NCBI RefSeq assembly: GCF_001484765.1
Contig: NZ_LLXO01000014.1
Span: 62,001-126,000 of the forward strand
From: Entomohabitans teleogrylli
GTDB lineage: Bacteria; Pseudomonadota; Gammaproteobacteria; Enterobacterales; Enterobacteriaceae
Reading direction: 5' to 3'
DNA length: 64,000 nt
The notes beneath the pieces are model-generated. The model was not told where the DNA came from and made no database searches. It saw only the letters and a list, made by a program, of their open reading frames with translations. Below, one piece after another: positions 1-8,811 of this stretch. Each line of letters starts with the position of its first letter. The first letter of the stretch is position 1. Position numbers and translations under genes: made by a program.

Positions 1-1587
1 TCGGTACGCGCAGAACCAATTCCGGTAGCGCGCGGCATGATTGAGGACCGTAATGGCTTGCCGCTGGCCGTCAGCGTACCGGTAGACGCAATCTGGGCCG
101 ATCCGCAGGTGGTGATGGAAAAAGGCGGCGTGCGCGTCACCCGGCACTGGCAGGCGCTGGCGGACACATTGCACATTGCGCTTTCCGGGATCGCCGCCAG
201 AATCGGGCATAACCCGCACGAGCGTTTCGTCTACCTGGCCCGGCAACTGGATCCACTACAGGCGGAATACATCGCTAAACTCAATTTGCCCGGGATTTAT
301 CTGCGCGTCGAATCCCGGCGTTTTTATCCATCCGGTCATGTGGCGGCGAACCTGATCGGTTTCACTAATATCGATGGTCGGGGAATTGAGGGGATTGAAA
401 AGAGTTTTGATACCCAATTGACCGGCACCCCCGGGGAGCGGTGGGTGCGTAAAGACCGCTATGGGCAGGTGGTGGAAAATATCACCCGACGGTCCTCCTC
501 TCCGGGGCAGAATATTATTCTCAGTATTGATAAACGTCTGCAAACTATCACTGAAGAGGCGTTAGGCAATGCGGTGTGCTGGAATAAGGCCAGGTCCGGC
601 GCGGCGGTATTGATCGACGTTGGCAGTGGAGAAATTCTCGCTATGGCCAGCTATCCGTCATATAACCCCAATAACCGCAGCGGCGCGAGGCCGGAGGATT
701 TCCGTAACCGGGCAATCAGCGACACCTTCGAACCTGGTTCGACGGTTAAACCGCTGGTGATCATGACGGCTCTGCGGCAGGGCATCGTTGAACCGGACAG
801 CGTGGTGGATACCCATCCTTATCGGGTGGATGGACACCGCATACGCGATGTCGGTTACTATCCGCGTCTGACGCTGACCGGTATTTTGCAGAAATCCAGC
901 GATACTGGCGTTTCGCGTTTATCTCTGGCGATGCCGGTGCAGGCCTTGCGACAGACCTACCAATCCTTCGGTTTCGGTACTCCGGCCGCCGCTGGGCTCA
1001 ACGGTGAAAGCGCCGGACGGCTACCGCAGCGGCGTTACTGGAGCGCGCTCGATCGGGCGACATTTTCCTTCGGCTATGGACTGATGGTCACGCCGCTCCA
1101 ACTGGCGCACGCCTATGCCACGATAGGCAGTTTTGGCCTGGCGCGCCCGTTGTCGATTACCCGGGTTGATCCGCCGGTGGTTGGCCGCAGGGTCATGCCT
1201 GAGCGGATCGCTCATCAGGTCGAGCATATGATGGAAAGCGTCGCGCTGCCGGGAGGCGGAGGTATTAAAGCGGCGGTGCGCGATTATCGGGTGGCGGTGA
1301 AGACCGGAACGGCGAAGAAAATAGGCCCGGACGGCCGCTATGTAGATAAATACCTTGCCTGGACGGCGGGGGTGGCGCCGGCCAGCCGACCGCGTTTCGC
1401 GCTGGTGGTTATGATCAACGATCCTGATAACGGCGATTATTATGGCGGAGCGGTAGCGGCACCGGTGTTCAGCGAGATCATGGGACAGGTGCTGCGGCTG
1501 GAAAATATTGCGCCAGACGGTATCGCCCCCGGGGCCGATAGCCTGGTGCGACTGCGCTCCGCTGCGAAGGGCGTTCCCCTGTCGTGA
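1..1587 (+). CDS. PBP3-like peptidoglycan transpeptidase (PBP3SAL type), 5' end missing
   Basis: Class B penicillin-binding protein that cross-links septal peptidoglycan in the periplasm. The frame is open from base 1, so the N-terminal membrane anchor lies outside the window; the ATG at 37 is internal, inside the FtsI-type RGMIEDRNG motif. The catalytic STVK serine is codon 739-741 and the KTGT motif is at 1300-1311. The SxN motif reads SSD (Asp codon 901-903) where E. coli FtsI has SSN. The protein matches FtsI along its whole visible length, but its position beside rlmA is that of the Salmonella paralogue PBP3SAL, used for division in acid conditions, and not the dcw cluster. Assignment as a second PBP3 is from similarity and position; acid regulation is not visible here. 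Confidence 0.9.
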   Translation, partial: SVRAEPIPVARGMIEDRNGLPLAVSVPVDAIWADPQVVMEKGGVRVTRHWQALADTLHIALSGIAARIGHNPHERFVYLARQLDPLQAEYIAKLNLPGIYLRVESRRFYPSGHVAANLIGFTNIDGRGIEGIEKSFDTQLTGTPGERWVRKDRYGQVVENITRRSSSPGQNIILSIDKRLQTITEEALGNAVCWNKARSGAAVLIDVGSGEILAMASYPSYNPNNRSGARPEDFRNRAISDTFEPGSTVKPLVIMTALRQGIVEPDSVVDTHPYRVDGHRIRDVGYYPRLTLTGILQKSSDTGVSRLSLAMPVQALRQTYQSFGFGTPAAAGLNGESAGRLPQRRYWSALDRATFSFGYGLMVTPLQLAHAYATIGSFGLARPLSITRVDPPVVGRRVMPERIAHQVEHMMESVALPGGGGIKAAVRDYRVAVKTGTAKKIGPDGRYVDKYLAWTAGVAPASRPRFALVVMINDPDNGDYYGGAVAAPVFSEIMGQVLRLENIAPDGIAPGADSLVRLRSAAKGVPLS

Positions 1588-1680
1588 GCCGGGCTTGTTG
1601 CGGCATCTGGTCGACGACGCGTTGGCTCCGGCGCCAATTAGCGCTAAACTTGCCGCCTTTATTCGCCAGCCGGAGTGGTC

Positions 1681-2496
1681 ATGTCTTATCTTTGTCCGTT
1701 ATGCCATCAGGGCCTTACCCAGCAACATCGTACGTGGAACTGCCCGCAGGGACACCAGTTTGATATTGCCAAAGAGGGGTATGTTAATCTGTTGCCCGTG
1801 CAGCATAAACGTTCCCGGGAGCCGGGGGATAACAGCGAAATGATCCTCGCGCGGCGGGCGTTTCTGGAAAAAGGTTACTATCAGCCGCTGCGTGAAGCGG
1901 TGACACAGCGACTGCGGCAGCAACTGTCGCAGGTTGCGGGAGATGTGCTGGACATCGGCTGCGGCGAAGGTTATTACACCGCGACTCTGGCTGAGGCGGC
2001 GGCTGAGCAGGGGCGGCTTTGCTATGGGCTGGATGTATCGAAAGTGGCTATCCGCCTGGCGGCGAAGCGCTATTCGCAGGCGGTGTTTTGCGTGGCGTCC
2101 AGCCAGCGGCTCCCGTATTCCGATAGCGCCTTCGCCGCGGTGACGCGGATCTACGCGCCCTGTCATGCCGCGGAACTGTATCGGGTGGTGCAGGAGCAGG
2201 GGGTGGTCATTACCGTTACCCCGGGGCCGCGTCATCTGGCGCAGTTTAAGGCGCTGATTTATCCTCAGGTGAAATTGCACGACAGCGATTCGCAAACCCT
2301 TGACGGCTTCACCCCTGAAGAGGCGTCAACGTTAAATTATCCCATGGCGCTGTCCGGGCAGGACGCCGTTGCGCTACTACAGATGACGCCGTTTGCCTGG
2401 CGGGCAAAACCCGAAGTGTGGCAGCATCTGGCCGGGCAAACGACGTTTGATTGCGAAGCGGATTTCAATGTTCGGGTGTGGCGCAAGGCGCTTTAA
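1681..2496 (+). CDS. rlmA: 23S rRNA (guanine-745-N1)-methyltransferase RlmA
   Basis: SAM-dependent enzyme that methylates N1 of G745 in 23S rRNA. The 271-residue protein matches E. coli RlmA (269 aa). A zinc knuckle sits at the N terminus (Cys5, Cys8, Cys21, His25) and the SAM-binding motif [12 protein letters not shown] follows near residue 86. The ATG at 1681 is chosen because it gives the MSYLCPLC start of the family; the in-frame GTG at 1675 is less likely. Its stop overlaps the stop of convergent mntP by a few bases, so the two genes share a 3' end with no terminator between them. Confidence 0.96.
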   Translation: MSYLCPLCHQGLTQQHRTWNCPQGHQFDIAKEGYVNLLPVQHKRSREPGDNSEMILARRAFLEKGYYQPLREAVTQRLRQQLSQVAGDVLDIGCGEGYYTATLAEAAAEQGRLCYGLDVSKVAIRLAAKRYSQAVFCVASSQRLPYSDSAFAAVTRIYAPCHAAELYRVVQEQGVVITVTPGPRHLAQFKALIYPQVKLHDSDSQTLDGFTPEEASTLNYPMALSGQDAVALLQMTPFAWRAKPEVWQHLAGQTTFDCEADFNVRVWRKAL

Positions 2497-3059
2497 CCGC
2501 TAAAGCTGCTCCAGAGGATCTGGCAACCAATACCTATCAGTACCAGGCCGCCGAGAATTTCGGCGCGCTTGCCGAGCAGTGGGCCGATAAAACGCCCGAT
2601 CATCATGCCAAGGGTCGACATGATCATGGTGGCGCAGCCGATAGCCAGCGCTGTCTGGATGATGTTGACGTTAAGAAACGCCAGACCGACCCCAACCGCC
2701 ATGGCGTCAAGGCTGGTGGCGATCGCGGTGGTCACCAGCAGCCAGAACCCATGTCGGCGCACTGGCTCAGCGTCTTGCTCATTATCGGTACGCAGACCTT
2801 CGACAATCATACGGATACCGAGAAACAGCAGCAGACCAAAAGCGATCCAGTGATTCCACTGGAGTACGACTTTGCTGGCGAGCATACCGAGCCCCCAGCC
2901 AATCAGCGGGGTAATGGCTTCAATAACACCGAAAATCAGTCCGGTACGTAAGGCTTCGGAAAACCGTGGTTTATGCAGCGTGGCGCCTTTCCCGATAGAA
3001 GCGGCGAAAGCATCCATCGACATACCGAAGGCAAGCAGAAGAGTGGCGGATAAGTTCAT
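2493..3059 (-). CDS. mntP: Manganese efflux pump MntP
   Basis: Inner-membrane Mn(II) exporter of 188 residues, the same length as E. coli MntP (YebN). It shows two repeats of three helices and the conserved acidic motifs of the family, [14 protein letters not shown] near the N terminus and [13 protein letters not shown] in the second half. The ATG at 3059 matches the E. coli start; an upstream in-frame start would add 11 residues that do not look conserved. A long leader upstream holds a yybP-ykoY riboswitch, a Fur-like box and an MntR-like box, so expression is expected to rise with manganese. Confidence 0.96.
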   Translation of the reverse strand: MNLSATLLLAFGMSMDAFAASIGKGATLHKPRFSEALRTGLIFGVIEAITPLIGWGLGMLASKVVLQWNHWIAFGLLLFLGIRMIVEGLRTDNEQDAEPVRRHGFWLLVTTAIATSLDAMAVGVGLAFLNVNIIQTALAIGCATMIMSTLGMMIGRFIGPLLGKRAEILGGLVLIGIGCQILWSSFSG

Positions 3060-3119
3060 CTGAAGATCCTGACCGGGGAATTCCATATACACACCCGCTA
3101 CCCCCAGTATCAGCAGCCG

Positions 3120-3235
3120 ATGTGCCTATGGTCTCGCCTGACAGAACATGCTATCTGCCCGCACGCGCCACGTTTTGCAACGAGTATGTTGACACGTGCA
3201 TTCTCACCGTAGTGAAAATTAGCTACTCCCCAAAT
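3120..3235 (-). promoter_or_regulatory. yybP-ykoY manganese riboswitch in the mntP leader
   Basis: Read on the minus strand, the leader contains GGGGAGTAGC (3231-3222), GTCAACATACTCG and GGCGAGACC (ending near 3130). These are the conserved blocks of the yybP-ykoY Mn-sensing aptamer known upstream of E. coli mntP and alx. The aptamer ends about 60 bases before the mntP start, leaving room for an expression platform over the ribosome binding site. Exact 3' limit is approximate. Confidence 0.85.
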
Positions 3236-3302
3236 GACGGCGCCACCTTAACATATTTTTTTTGCTAAACACAATAAATGCGATCATATTTTTTAGATCT
3301 TA

Positions 3303-3321
3303 AATGATAACGATTTTCATT
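3303..3321. promoter_or_regulatory. Fur-like box upstream of mntP
   Basis: The 19-mer AATGATAACGATTTTCATT is an imperfect palindrome close to the Fur consensus GATAATGATAATCATTATC. It lies just upstream of the likely mntP promoter. E. coli mntP responds to Fur as well as MntR, which supports the call; binding is inferred. Confidence 0.6.
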
Positions 3322-3363
3322 GTTTTTTATGGGTGAATTTTAAGCTGAAAATAAGACAAGAGG

Positions 3364-3410
3364 GCGGGGGAATATAGCAAAGGCTATTTTATTGCTGATA
3401 TTTCCCCCGC
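3364..3410 (-). terminator. Hairpin after yobD enclosing the MntR-like box
   Basis: Arms 3364-3375 (GCGGGGGAATAT) and 3398-3410 pair with one bulge. Read from yobD the hairpin is followed by a T-rich stretch, so it could end the yobD transcript. The MntR-like box sits across the loop and the inner end of one arm. Confidence 0.5.
3371..3390. promoter_or_regulatory. MntR-like box upstream of mntP
   Basis: AATATAGCAAAGGCTATTTT closely resembles the E. coli MntR operator core (AACATAGCAAAGGCTATGTT). It lies about 310 bases upstream of the mntP start and about 50 bases past the yobD stop. The match to the core is strong; the role at mntP follows from E. coli, where MntR controls mntP. Confidence 0.7.
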
Positions 3411-3440
3411 GTGGGATGTGTGAATTTTCTTATTTGTAAC

Positions 3441-3899
3441 TCATTGACGGGAAATGAGAAGTTTATAAATCCTCTCCAGGTCGTCAATATTTCTGACCCG
3501 TATCAGCAGGCGCCGTTGTTCAAGCTGGATGACTAATACGCCATCTTCTGACAAGTTGATGGCTTTTATTCTCTGGTAGTCAATCCAGGCATTGGCATAG
3601 AAAAAACCCTGAGTTTTGAACCATATTTTGGGTTGCCGCAGCCAGCCAAGATATATAGCGATCAGCGCCAGTGTGCCCAGCAACCAGGTGGTGTGAGTCG
3701 GTCCCTGGCGGGTGACATTCTGGTACACCAGGATGGCGATCAATCCGATAAAGATGGCGTAATCCACGCGGTTACGGCGCAGCAGGGGGATTTTGAGCAG
3801 CGTTTTGCCTTTGCGCTTATCCTGAATAACCTCATCGTACAGCGCCCAGAGCAGCAGTAGAACGATCAGCAGAACCAGAATGCCATCTGTTAAGGTCAT
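3441..3899 (-). CDS. yobD: Inner-membrane protein YobD (DUF986 family)
   Basis: Small membrane protein of 152 residues, the same length as E. coli YobD. It has an N-terminal hydrophobic segment (about residues 5-20) and two more between residues 48 and 85, followed by a soluble C-terminal half ([20 protein letters not shown] and beyond). It follows manXYZ on the same strand, separated by a terminator. The function is unknown; the neighbourhood with manXYZ and mntP is conserved in enterobacteria. Confidence 0.92.
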   Translation of the reverse strand: MTLTDGILVLLIVLLLLWALYDEVIQDKRKGKTLLKIPLLRRNRVDYAIFIGLIAILVYQNVTRQGPTHTTWLLGTLALIAIYLGWLRQPKIWFKTQGFFYANAWIDYQRIKAINLSEDGVLVIQLEQRRLLIRVRNIDDLERIYKLLISRQ

Positions 3900-3913
3900 G
3901 AATACTCCTGAAA

Positions 3914-3943
3914 TAAAAAAGCCGGGAGCAATGGCCCCCGGCT
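3914..3943 (-). terminator. Rho-independent terminator after manZ
   Basis: On the minus strand AGCCGGGGGC and GCTCCCGGCT form a stem with a short loop, followed by a run of T (3914-3919 read in reverse). It lies between the manZ stop and yobD. Confidence 0.85.
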
Positions 3944-3959
3944 GTTGGTCACTTACCGA

Positions 3960-4817
3960 CTACGGCCCCAGAAGACCAATAGCGTAACCGACGATACCGA
4001 TGACAAAGAAGCCAAGGATGATCCACAGCGGGTTTACTTTCTTGCGCAGCAGCCACATACAGGCGAAAGTCAACAGCAGCGGCACCAGACCCGGCATCAA
4101 CTGATCCAGGATGGTCTGTACCGTGGTGACCTGCTCTTTGCCGGTCTGGTCAGTAATGCGCGACACCACCATCGGGATGTTAACATGGGTCCACTTGTTA
4201 ACCAGCGCCCCCATAACAAACAGACCGAGGATCGACGCCCCTTCCGTCAGTTTCTGCAGGAAGCCGCCGCCCATATCCTGGACGATGTCCACCCCTTTAC
4301 GGTAGCCGTAGGCCACGCCGTAGTAACGGGTCAGCAGACGCACAACGTTAAAGAGGATGAAGAACAGCAGCGGACCCAGCAGGCTACCGCTCATGGCGAT
4401 ACCGGCGCCGAGGGCGGCGAATACCGGGCGCACGGTACCCCAGAAAATCGGGTCGCCGACACCGGCCAGCGGCCCCATCAGACCTACTTTGATACCGTTA
4501 ATCGCACCATCGTCGATCTCTGCGCCGTTGGCGCGCTGTTCTTCCATCGCCAGGGTCACGCCGAGAACCGGCGCCGCCACGTAGGGATGGGTGTTGAAGA
4601 ACTCCAGGTGACGCTTAATCGCCTGGCGACGCTCTTCGTTGTTTTCCGGATACAGGCGGCGGATTGCCGGCACCATTGAGAAGCAGAAGCCCAGCGCCTG
4701 CATACGCTCGAAGTTCCATGATCCCTGGAACAGATTCGAGCGCAGGAACACGCCGCGAATATCGCCCGGAGTCAGTTTTTTTGCAGTAGGAGTCGTTGTA
4801 TCAACCATTTCGCTCAC
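3960..4817 (-). CDS. manZ: Mannose-specific PTS enzyme IID (ManZ)
   Basis: Membrane component of the mannose/glucose PTS permease, which forms the channel with ManY and passes the sugar for phosphorylation by ManX. The 285-residue sequence is nearly identical to E. coli ManZ through DIRGVFLRSNLFQGSWNFER and the EIID core GLMGPLAGVGDPIFWGTVRP, with hydrophobic helices in the C-terminal third. The start MSEMVD matches E. coli; a second ATG three codons in is possible. Third gene of manXYZ, 3 bases after manY, and followed by a strong terminator. Confidence 0.97.
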   Translation of the reverse strand: MSEMVDTTTPTAKKLTPGDIRGVFLRSNLFQGSWNFERMQALGFCFSMVPAIRRLYPENNEERRQAIKRHLEFFNTHPYVAAPVLGVTLAMEEQRANGAEIDDGAINGIKVGLMGPLAGVGDPIFWGTVRPVFAALGAGIAMSGSLLGPLLFFILFNVVRLLTRYYGVAYGYRKGVDIVQDMGGGFLQKLTEGASILGLFVMGALVNKWTHVNIPMVVSRITDQTGKEQVTTVQTILDQLMPGLVPLLLTFACMWLLRKKVNPLWIILGFFVIGIVGYAIGLLGP

Positions 4818-4820
4818 CTA

Positions 4821-5624
4821 TTAATCCAGTTCGTTGTCGAGATCGTTAGCACCAGCGGCCTGTGGAGCGGCACCTGCGGCGGAACGGTTGTATTTCGGGC
4901 TCAACTGAATGTAGAGGATGGCCATTACGGCGCCAATCACACCCAGCGCCACCAGGTTGAAGTTGGTGAAAGCAGCGGTAACGAAGCCCAGGTAGAAGAA
5001 CGGCATCAGATAGCCAGCACGCATCATGTTAATCACCATCGCGTAACCGACGACCACGATCATGCCGCCTGCGATATTCAGACCGGTGGTGATGACTTCT
5101 GGAATGGCGTTCAGCATGTTCTGAACTTCGCTGGTGCCGACAGAAATGGCGACGATAACGGCCGGGATAGCGATACGCATCGCCTGCAGGAACAGGGATG
5201 ACACGTGGATCCACGACAGGGCGGTGAGGTTGCCGTTTTCGGCCGCCTTATCCGCCGCGTGCTGGAAGCCCACGGTGATGGTACGTACGATAATGGTCAA
5301 TACCTGACCGGCTGCCGCCAGCGGAATCGCCAGCGCAATACCGGCGCCGATGCTCTGGTTACCGGCAATGACCAGAATGGTGGAAATAATTGATGCCAGC
5401 GCGGCGTCAGGCGCAACGGCGGCGCCGATGTTCATCCAGCCCAGGGCGATCATTTCCAGGGTACCACCGATGATGATCCCTTTTTCCATATCGCCAAGAA
5501 CGATACCAATCAGCGTACAGGCAACCAGCGGACGGTGGCACTGAAATTCATCGAGTATCGATTCCATACCCGCGATACAGGCGACGATAAACACCAGCAC
5601 AATCTGAAGAAAGGTAATCTCCAT
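4821..5624 (-). CDS. manY: Mannose-specific PTS enzyme IIC (ManY)
   Basis: Polytopic inner-membrane permease subunit of the mannose PTS, 267 residues. It begins MEITFLQIVLVFIVACIAGM as in E. coli and carries the EIIC core GTLEMIALGWMNIGAAVAPD. The C-terminal tail ends in DNDLDNELD-type acidic residues. With ManZ it forms the sugar pathway, also known as an entry route for phage lambda DNA and some bacteriocins in E. coli. Middle gene of the operon, 53 bases after manX. Confidence 0.97.
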   Translation of the reverse strand: MEITFLQIVLVFIVACIAGMESILDEFQCHRPLVACTLIGIVLGDMEKGIIIGGTLEMIALGWMNIGAAVAPDAALASIISTILVIAGNQSIGAGIALAIPLAAAGQVLTIIVRTITVGFQHAADKAAENGNLTALSWIHVSSLFLQAMRIAIPAVIVAISVGTSEVQNMLNAIPEVITTGLNIAGGMIVVVGYAMVINMMRAGYLMPFFYLGFVTAAFTNFNLVALGVIGAVMAILYIQLSPKYNRSAAGAAPQAAGANDLDNELD

Positions 5625-5677
5625 TGTACTTCTCCTATGACATAGTCAGACTAAGTGTGAAATCTGAGCAAGGGGGG

Positions 5678-6646
5678 TTATTTACCCACTTTGCTGATTA
5701 AATCCATCATTTTCAGTTTAGGGTCGTTGGAGACTTTACGTACTTCCAGTTCGATACCGCGCGCATTGAGTTTGTTAAACGCTTCGATATCTTTTTCGTC
5801 TACCGACACCGCATTGTTAACCTGCGTTTTACCCTGACGGAAAGCCATACCGCCGATGTTAACCGAGGTAATTTTCACGCCGCCTTCGACAAGCCGTTCA
5901 ACGTCTGTCGGGTTGGTGAACAGCAACATAACGCGTTCGCCGGCATATTTCGGGTTGTTGTAGACGCGGATCATCTTCGCCACATCCACCACATGGGCGG
6001 TAACGCCCGGCGGGGCAACCTGAGTCAGCAGCGTTTTACGTACTGTATCGGCAGCCACTTCATCACTGACGACGATAATGCGTTTAACGTTAGTCTCTTT
6101 AGTCCAGCGGGTAGCGACCTGGCCGTGAATCAGGCGGTCATCGATACGCGCCAGGCCGATCACCATGTAGTCGTTGGCAGCCATCGGGCGGGCGGAAGCC
6201 TGAGCTTTTGGCGCGGCAACCGGTGCGGCGGGAGCGGGTTTTTCAACGGGCTGCGCTTTCAGCGCTTTCACGCCTTCGCGGCCGGTCTCCACTGCCAGAC
6301 TTACCAGCTCGTCGAATGTCGGGTTATCGTCCCGCGCCATCAACGTTTCAACCAGCATCGGAATATTCACGCCGGCGATAACTTCATAGTGCTCTTTATC
6401 GACGACAATACGGCTGGCGGCGTTGAACGGGCTGCCTCCCCAGGTGTCGACGAGAAACAGCACGCCCTTGCTGGTATCAAGCTTTTCTAACTGAGCGTTA
6501 TATTTTTCGATCAGGGTTTCAGCATTTTCACCCGGAACAAAATCTATCCAGCCCACGTTTTCCTGCTCGCCCAACAGCATCTCGGCCGTTTTCAGCAACT
6601 GCTCTGCTGCCCAGCCATGGGTGCCTATGACAATAGCAATGGTCAC
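5678..6646 (-). CDS. manX: Mannose-specific PTS fused enzyme IIAB (ManX)
   Basis: Cytoplasmic phosphotransfer protein of 322 residues. The IIA domain carries phospho-accepting His10 (MTIAIVIGTHGW); an Ala/Pro-rich hinge (about residues 133-155) joins it to the IIB domain, whose phospho-histidine lies in DDRLIHGQVATRW near residue 175. Phosphate passes from HPr to IIA to IIB and then to mannose, glucose, glucosamine or GlcNAc. First gene of manXYZ. In E. coli the operon is controlled by CRP and Mlc, and possible sites lie upstream. The second PTS in this window has separate IIA and IIB genes. Confidence 0.97.
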   Translation of the reverse strand: MTIAIVIGTHGWAAEQLLKTAEMLLGEQENVGWIDFVPGENAETLIEKYNAQLEKLDTSKGVLFLVDTWGGSPFNAASRIVVDKEHYEVIAGVNIPMLVETLMARDDNPTFDELVSLAVETGREGVKALKAQPVEKPAPAAPVAAPKAQASARPMAANDYMVIGLARIDDRLIHGQVATRWTKETNVKRIIVVSDEVAADTVRKTLLTQVAPPGVTAHVVDVAKMIRVYNNPKYAGERVMLLFTNPTDVERLVEGGVKITSVNIGGMAFRQGKTQVNNAVSVDEKDIEAFNKLNARGIELEVRKVSNDPKLKMMDLISKVGK

Positions 6647-7113
6647 TTGCTACCTCCTGTTGTGTCATTAACGCACTCAGGCGAGTGCGCATGCGAATCT
6701 GTATCTGGTGAATCGATTCAGATTTTTCAGGGTTGCGAAAAATCCCACTCTTCGCGATTTATTTTAGACAGTGAAAAAATAATTTATGTGATGAAGATCC
6801 GTAATTTAGCCATCCCCCCGTCAAGATAATTTTGCAGCGCAAAATATGAACAGCTCCGCGCCAGCGACTGTAATGCAAATTCAGGTAAATCTTTGCCAAA
6901 ACGTAAACCAGTTTGCTATGTTAACGGTCTGTCTAATTACCCGGAGTTTGGGGCAACCGCCCACTATATGGACCGTCACCGATGTCGCTTCTTTAATCAG
7001 CCCTTACTGGCGCTGCCTTCTTGTGCTTCATACTTTTATTTCGTTCCTTCTTTCTGTTTCGCGCCCGTGAATCCTGGGGTGTCGCTTAGTTATTCCTGTT
7101 GCAGGAGCTTGTC
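6647..7113. other. Divergent manX / yoaE intergenic region
   Basis: 467 bases without a gene. The manX side is AT-rich and holds a TGTGA half-site at 6787-6791 whose partner half is weak (possible CRP site), a GAATCGATTC palindrome near 6710, and TTCGCGATTTATTTT-type sequence near 6753 that could be an Mlc operator. The yoaE side (6900-7100) shows no recognisable motif; no yybP-ykoY element was found there. None of these sites is certain. Confidence 0.4.
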
Positions 7114-8676
7114 ATGGAATTCTTAATGGACCCCTCCATTTGGGCGGGTTTACTTACCCTTGTCGTGCTGGAAATCGTCCTGGGTATCGATAACCTGGTG
7201 TTTATCGCCATACTGGCGGATAAGCTACCGCCGAAACAGCGTGATAAAGCTCGCCTGATCGGTCTTTCGCTGGCATTGATCATGCGTCTGGGCCTGTTGT
7301 CGCTGATCTCCTGGATGGTGACCCTGACGCGCCCGCTATTCAGCATAGGCGATTTTTCGTTTTCCGGTAGGGATTTAATCATGTTGCTGGGTGGTTTGTT
7401 CCTGCTGTTTAAGGCTACAACCGAGCTACATGAACGGCTGGAAAATCGCCAGCATGAAGGCTCCCACGGCAAAGGTTACGCCAGCTTTTGGGTGGTGGTG
7501 TTACAGATTGTGGTGCTGGACGCGGTCTTTTCACTGGATGCGGTTATCACTGCGGTCGGGATGGTCAACGATCTGCCGGTAATGATGGCGGCGGTGATTA
7601 TCGCCATGGGCGTGATGCTGCTGGCTTCAAAACCGCTGACCCGTTTCGTGAACCAGCATCCGACAGTGGTGGTGCTGTGTCTTAGCTTCCTGCTGATGAT
7701 CGGTCTGAGCCTGGTGGCCGAAGGTTTTGGCTTCCACATTCCGAAAGGGTATCTGTATGCGGCGATTGGTTTCTCGATTGTTATCGAACTGTTTAACCAG
7801 ATTGCCCGACGCAATTTTATCCGCCATCAGTCGAACCAGCCGCTGCGCGCCAGAACGGCGGCGGCGGTACTGCGCCTGATGGAAGGCAAGCGTAAAAAAG
7901 TCCAGGAGCCGGAGTCTACCCATGCCATGATCCCGGTGCCTGACGAGGCGTTTGTTGAAGAAGAACGCTATATGATTAACGGCGTATTGACCCTGGCGGA
8001 GCGCTCGCTGCGCAGCATTATGACGCCGCGCGGCGAGATCAGTTGGGTGGATGCCAGCCGCAGCGTTGAGGAGATTCGCAGTCAGCTCCTGTCATCGCCG
8101 CACAGTCTGTTCCCGGTGTGCCGCGGCGAACTGGATGAGCTGATTGGCGTGGTGCGCGCGAAAGAGTTGCTGGTGGCGCTGGAAGAGGGCGTTGACGTGG
8201 CGGCGATTGCCGCAGCGTCGCCGGCCATTGTGGTGCCGGAAACCCTTGACCCGATTAATCTGCTGGGGGTGCTGCGTCGCGCCAAAGGGAGTTTTGTCAT
8301 CGTCAACAATGAGTTTGGCGTAGTGCAGGGGCTGGTGACGCCGCTGGATGTGCTGGAAGCGATTGCCGGTGAATTCCCTGATGCCGATGAAACGCCGGAG
8401 ATTGTCGCGGACGGCGAAGGCTGGCTGGTGAAGGGCAGCACGGATCTGCACGCGCTGCAGCAGCGTTTCGATCTGCATGGTCTGGTGGACGATGATGACG
8501 AAATCGCCACGGTGGCTGGGCTGGTGATTGCCGTTAACGGTCAGATCCCGCGCCAGGGGGATGTGTTAACGGTGCCGCCGTTACGCATTGAGGTGCTGGA
8601 AGCCAATGACTATCGGGTCGATCTGGTGCGGATCGTTAAGGAACCAGGCCACGACGAGCACGAAGAAGAGCAATAA
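7114..8676 (+). CDS. yoaE: TerC/CBS/CorC-domain membrane protein YoaE
   Basis: Inner-membrane protein of 520 residues. The N-terminal half is a TerC-type membrane domain with acidic metal-site motifs ([39 protein letters not shown]). Two CBS domains follow (about residues 290-415), then a CorC/HlyC transporter-associated domain. A role in metal ion export or metalation of exported proteins is inferred from TerC relatives such as Alx; no substrate can be read here. The ATG at 7114 follows GCAGGAG. Single gene, divergent from manX, ending in a shared terminator with sdaA. Confidence 0.95.
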   Translation: MEFLMDPSIWAGLLTLVVLEIVLGIDNLVFIAILADKLPPKQRDKARLIGLSLALIMRLGLLSLISWMVTLTRPLFSIGDFSFSGRDLIMLLGGLFLLFKATTELHERLENRQHEGSHGKGYASFWVVVLQIVVLDAVFSLDAVITAVGMVNDLPVMMAAVIIAMGVMLLASKPLTRFVNQHPTVVVLCLSFLLMIGLSLVAEGFGFHIPKGYLYAAIGFSIVIELFNQIARRNFIRHQSNQPLRARTAAAVLRLMEGKRKKVQEPESTHAMIPVPDEAFVEEERYMINGVLTLAERSLRSIMTPRGEISWVDASRSVEEIRSQLLSSPHSLFPVCRGELDELIGVVRAKELLVALEEGVDVAAIAAASPAIVVPETLDPINLLGVLRRAKGSFVIVNNEFGVVQGLVTPLDVLEAIAGEFPDADETPEIVADGEGWLVKGSTDLHALQQRFDLHGLVDDDDEIATVAGLVIAVNGQIPRQGDVLTVPPLRIEVLEANDYRVDLVRIVKEPGHDEHEEEQ

Positions 8677-8693
8677 ACGCTCCCCTGTGATGT

Positions 8694-8724
8694 AAAAAAA
8701 TCCCCCGACTCAGGGGGATTTTTT
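8694..8724. terminator. Bidirectional terminator between yoaE and sdaA
   Basis: ATCCCCC-gactca-GGGGGAT stem flanked by a run of A on the left and a run of T on the right, so it can work in both directions. It separates convergent yoaE and sdaA. Confidence 0.9.
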
Positions 8725-8811
8725 ATGGCTGCCGGTTAGTGCTGGAAGCCGGAAATGCGCGATAAGTGATTGCAGGCCCATCCCCGGCGGCACGCAGTTG
8801 CAGCGCCGCCG

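Noticed and set aside
7000-7113. yybP-ykoY riboswitch before yoaE
   Set aside because: TerC-type genes such as alx often have one, but the GGGGAGTAG and GCGAGACC blocks are absent here.
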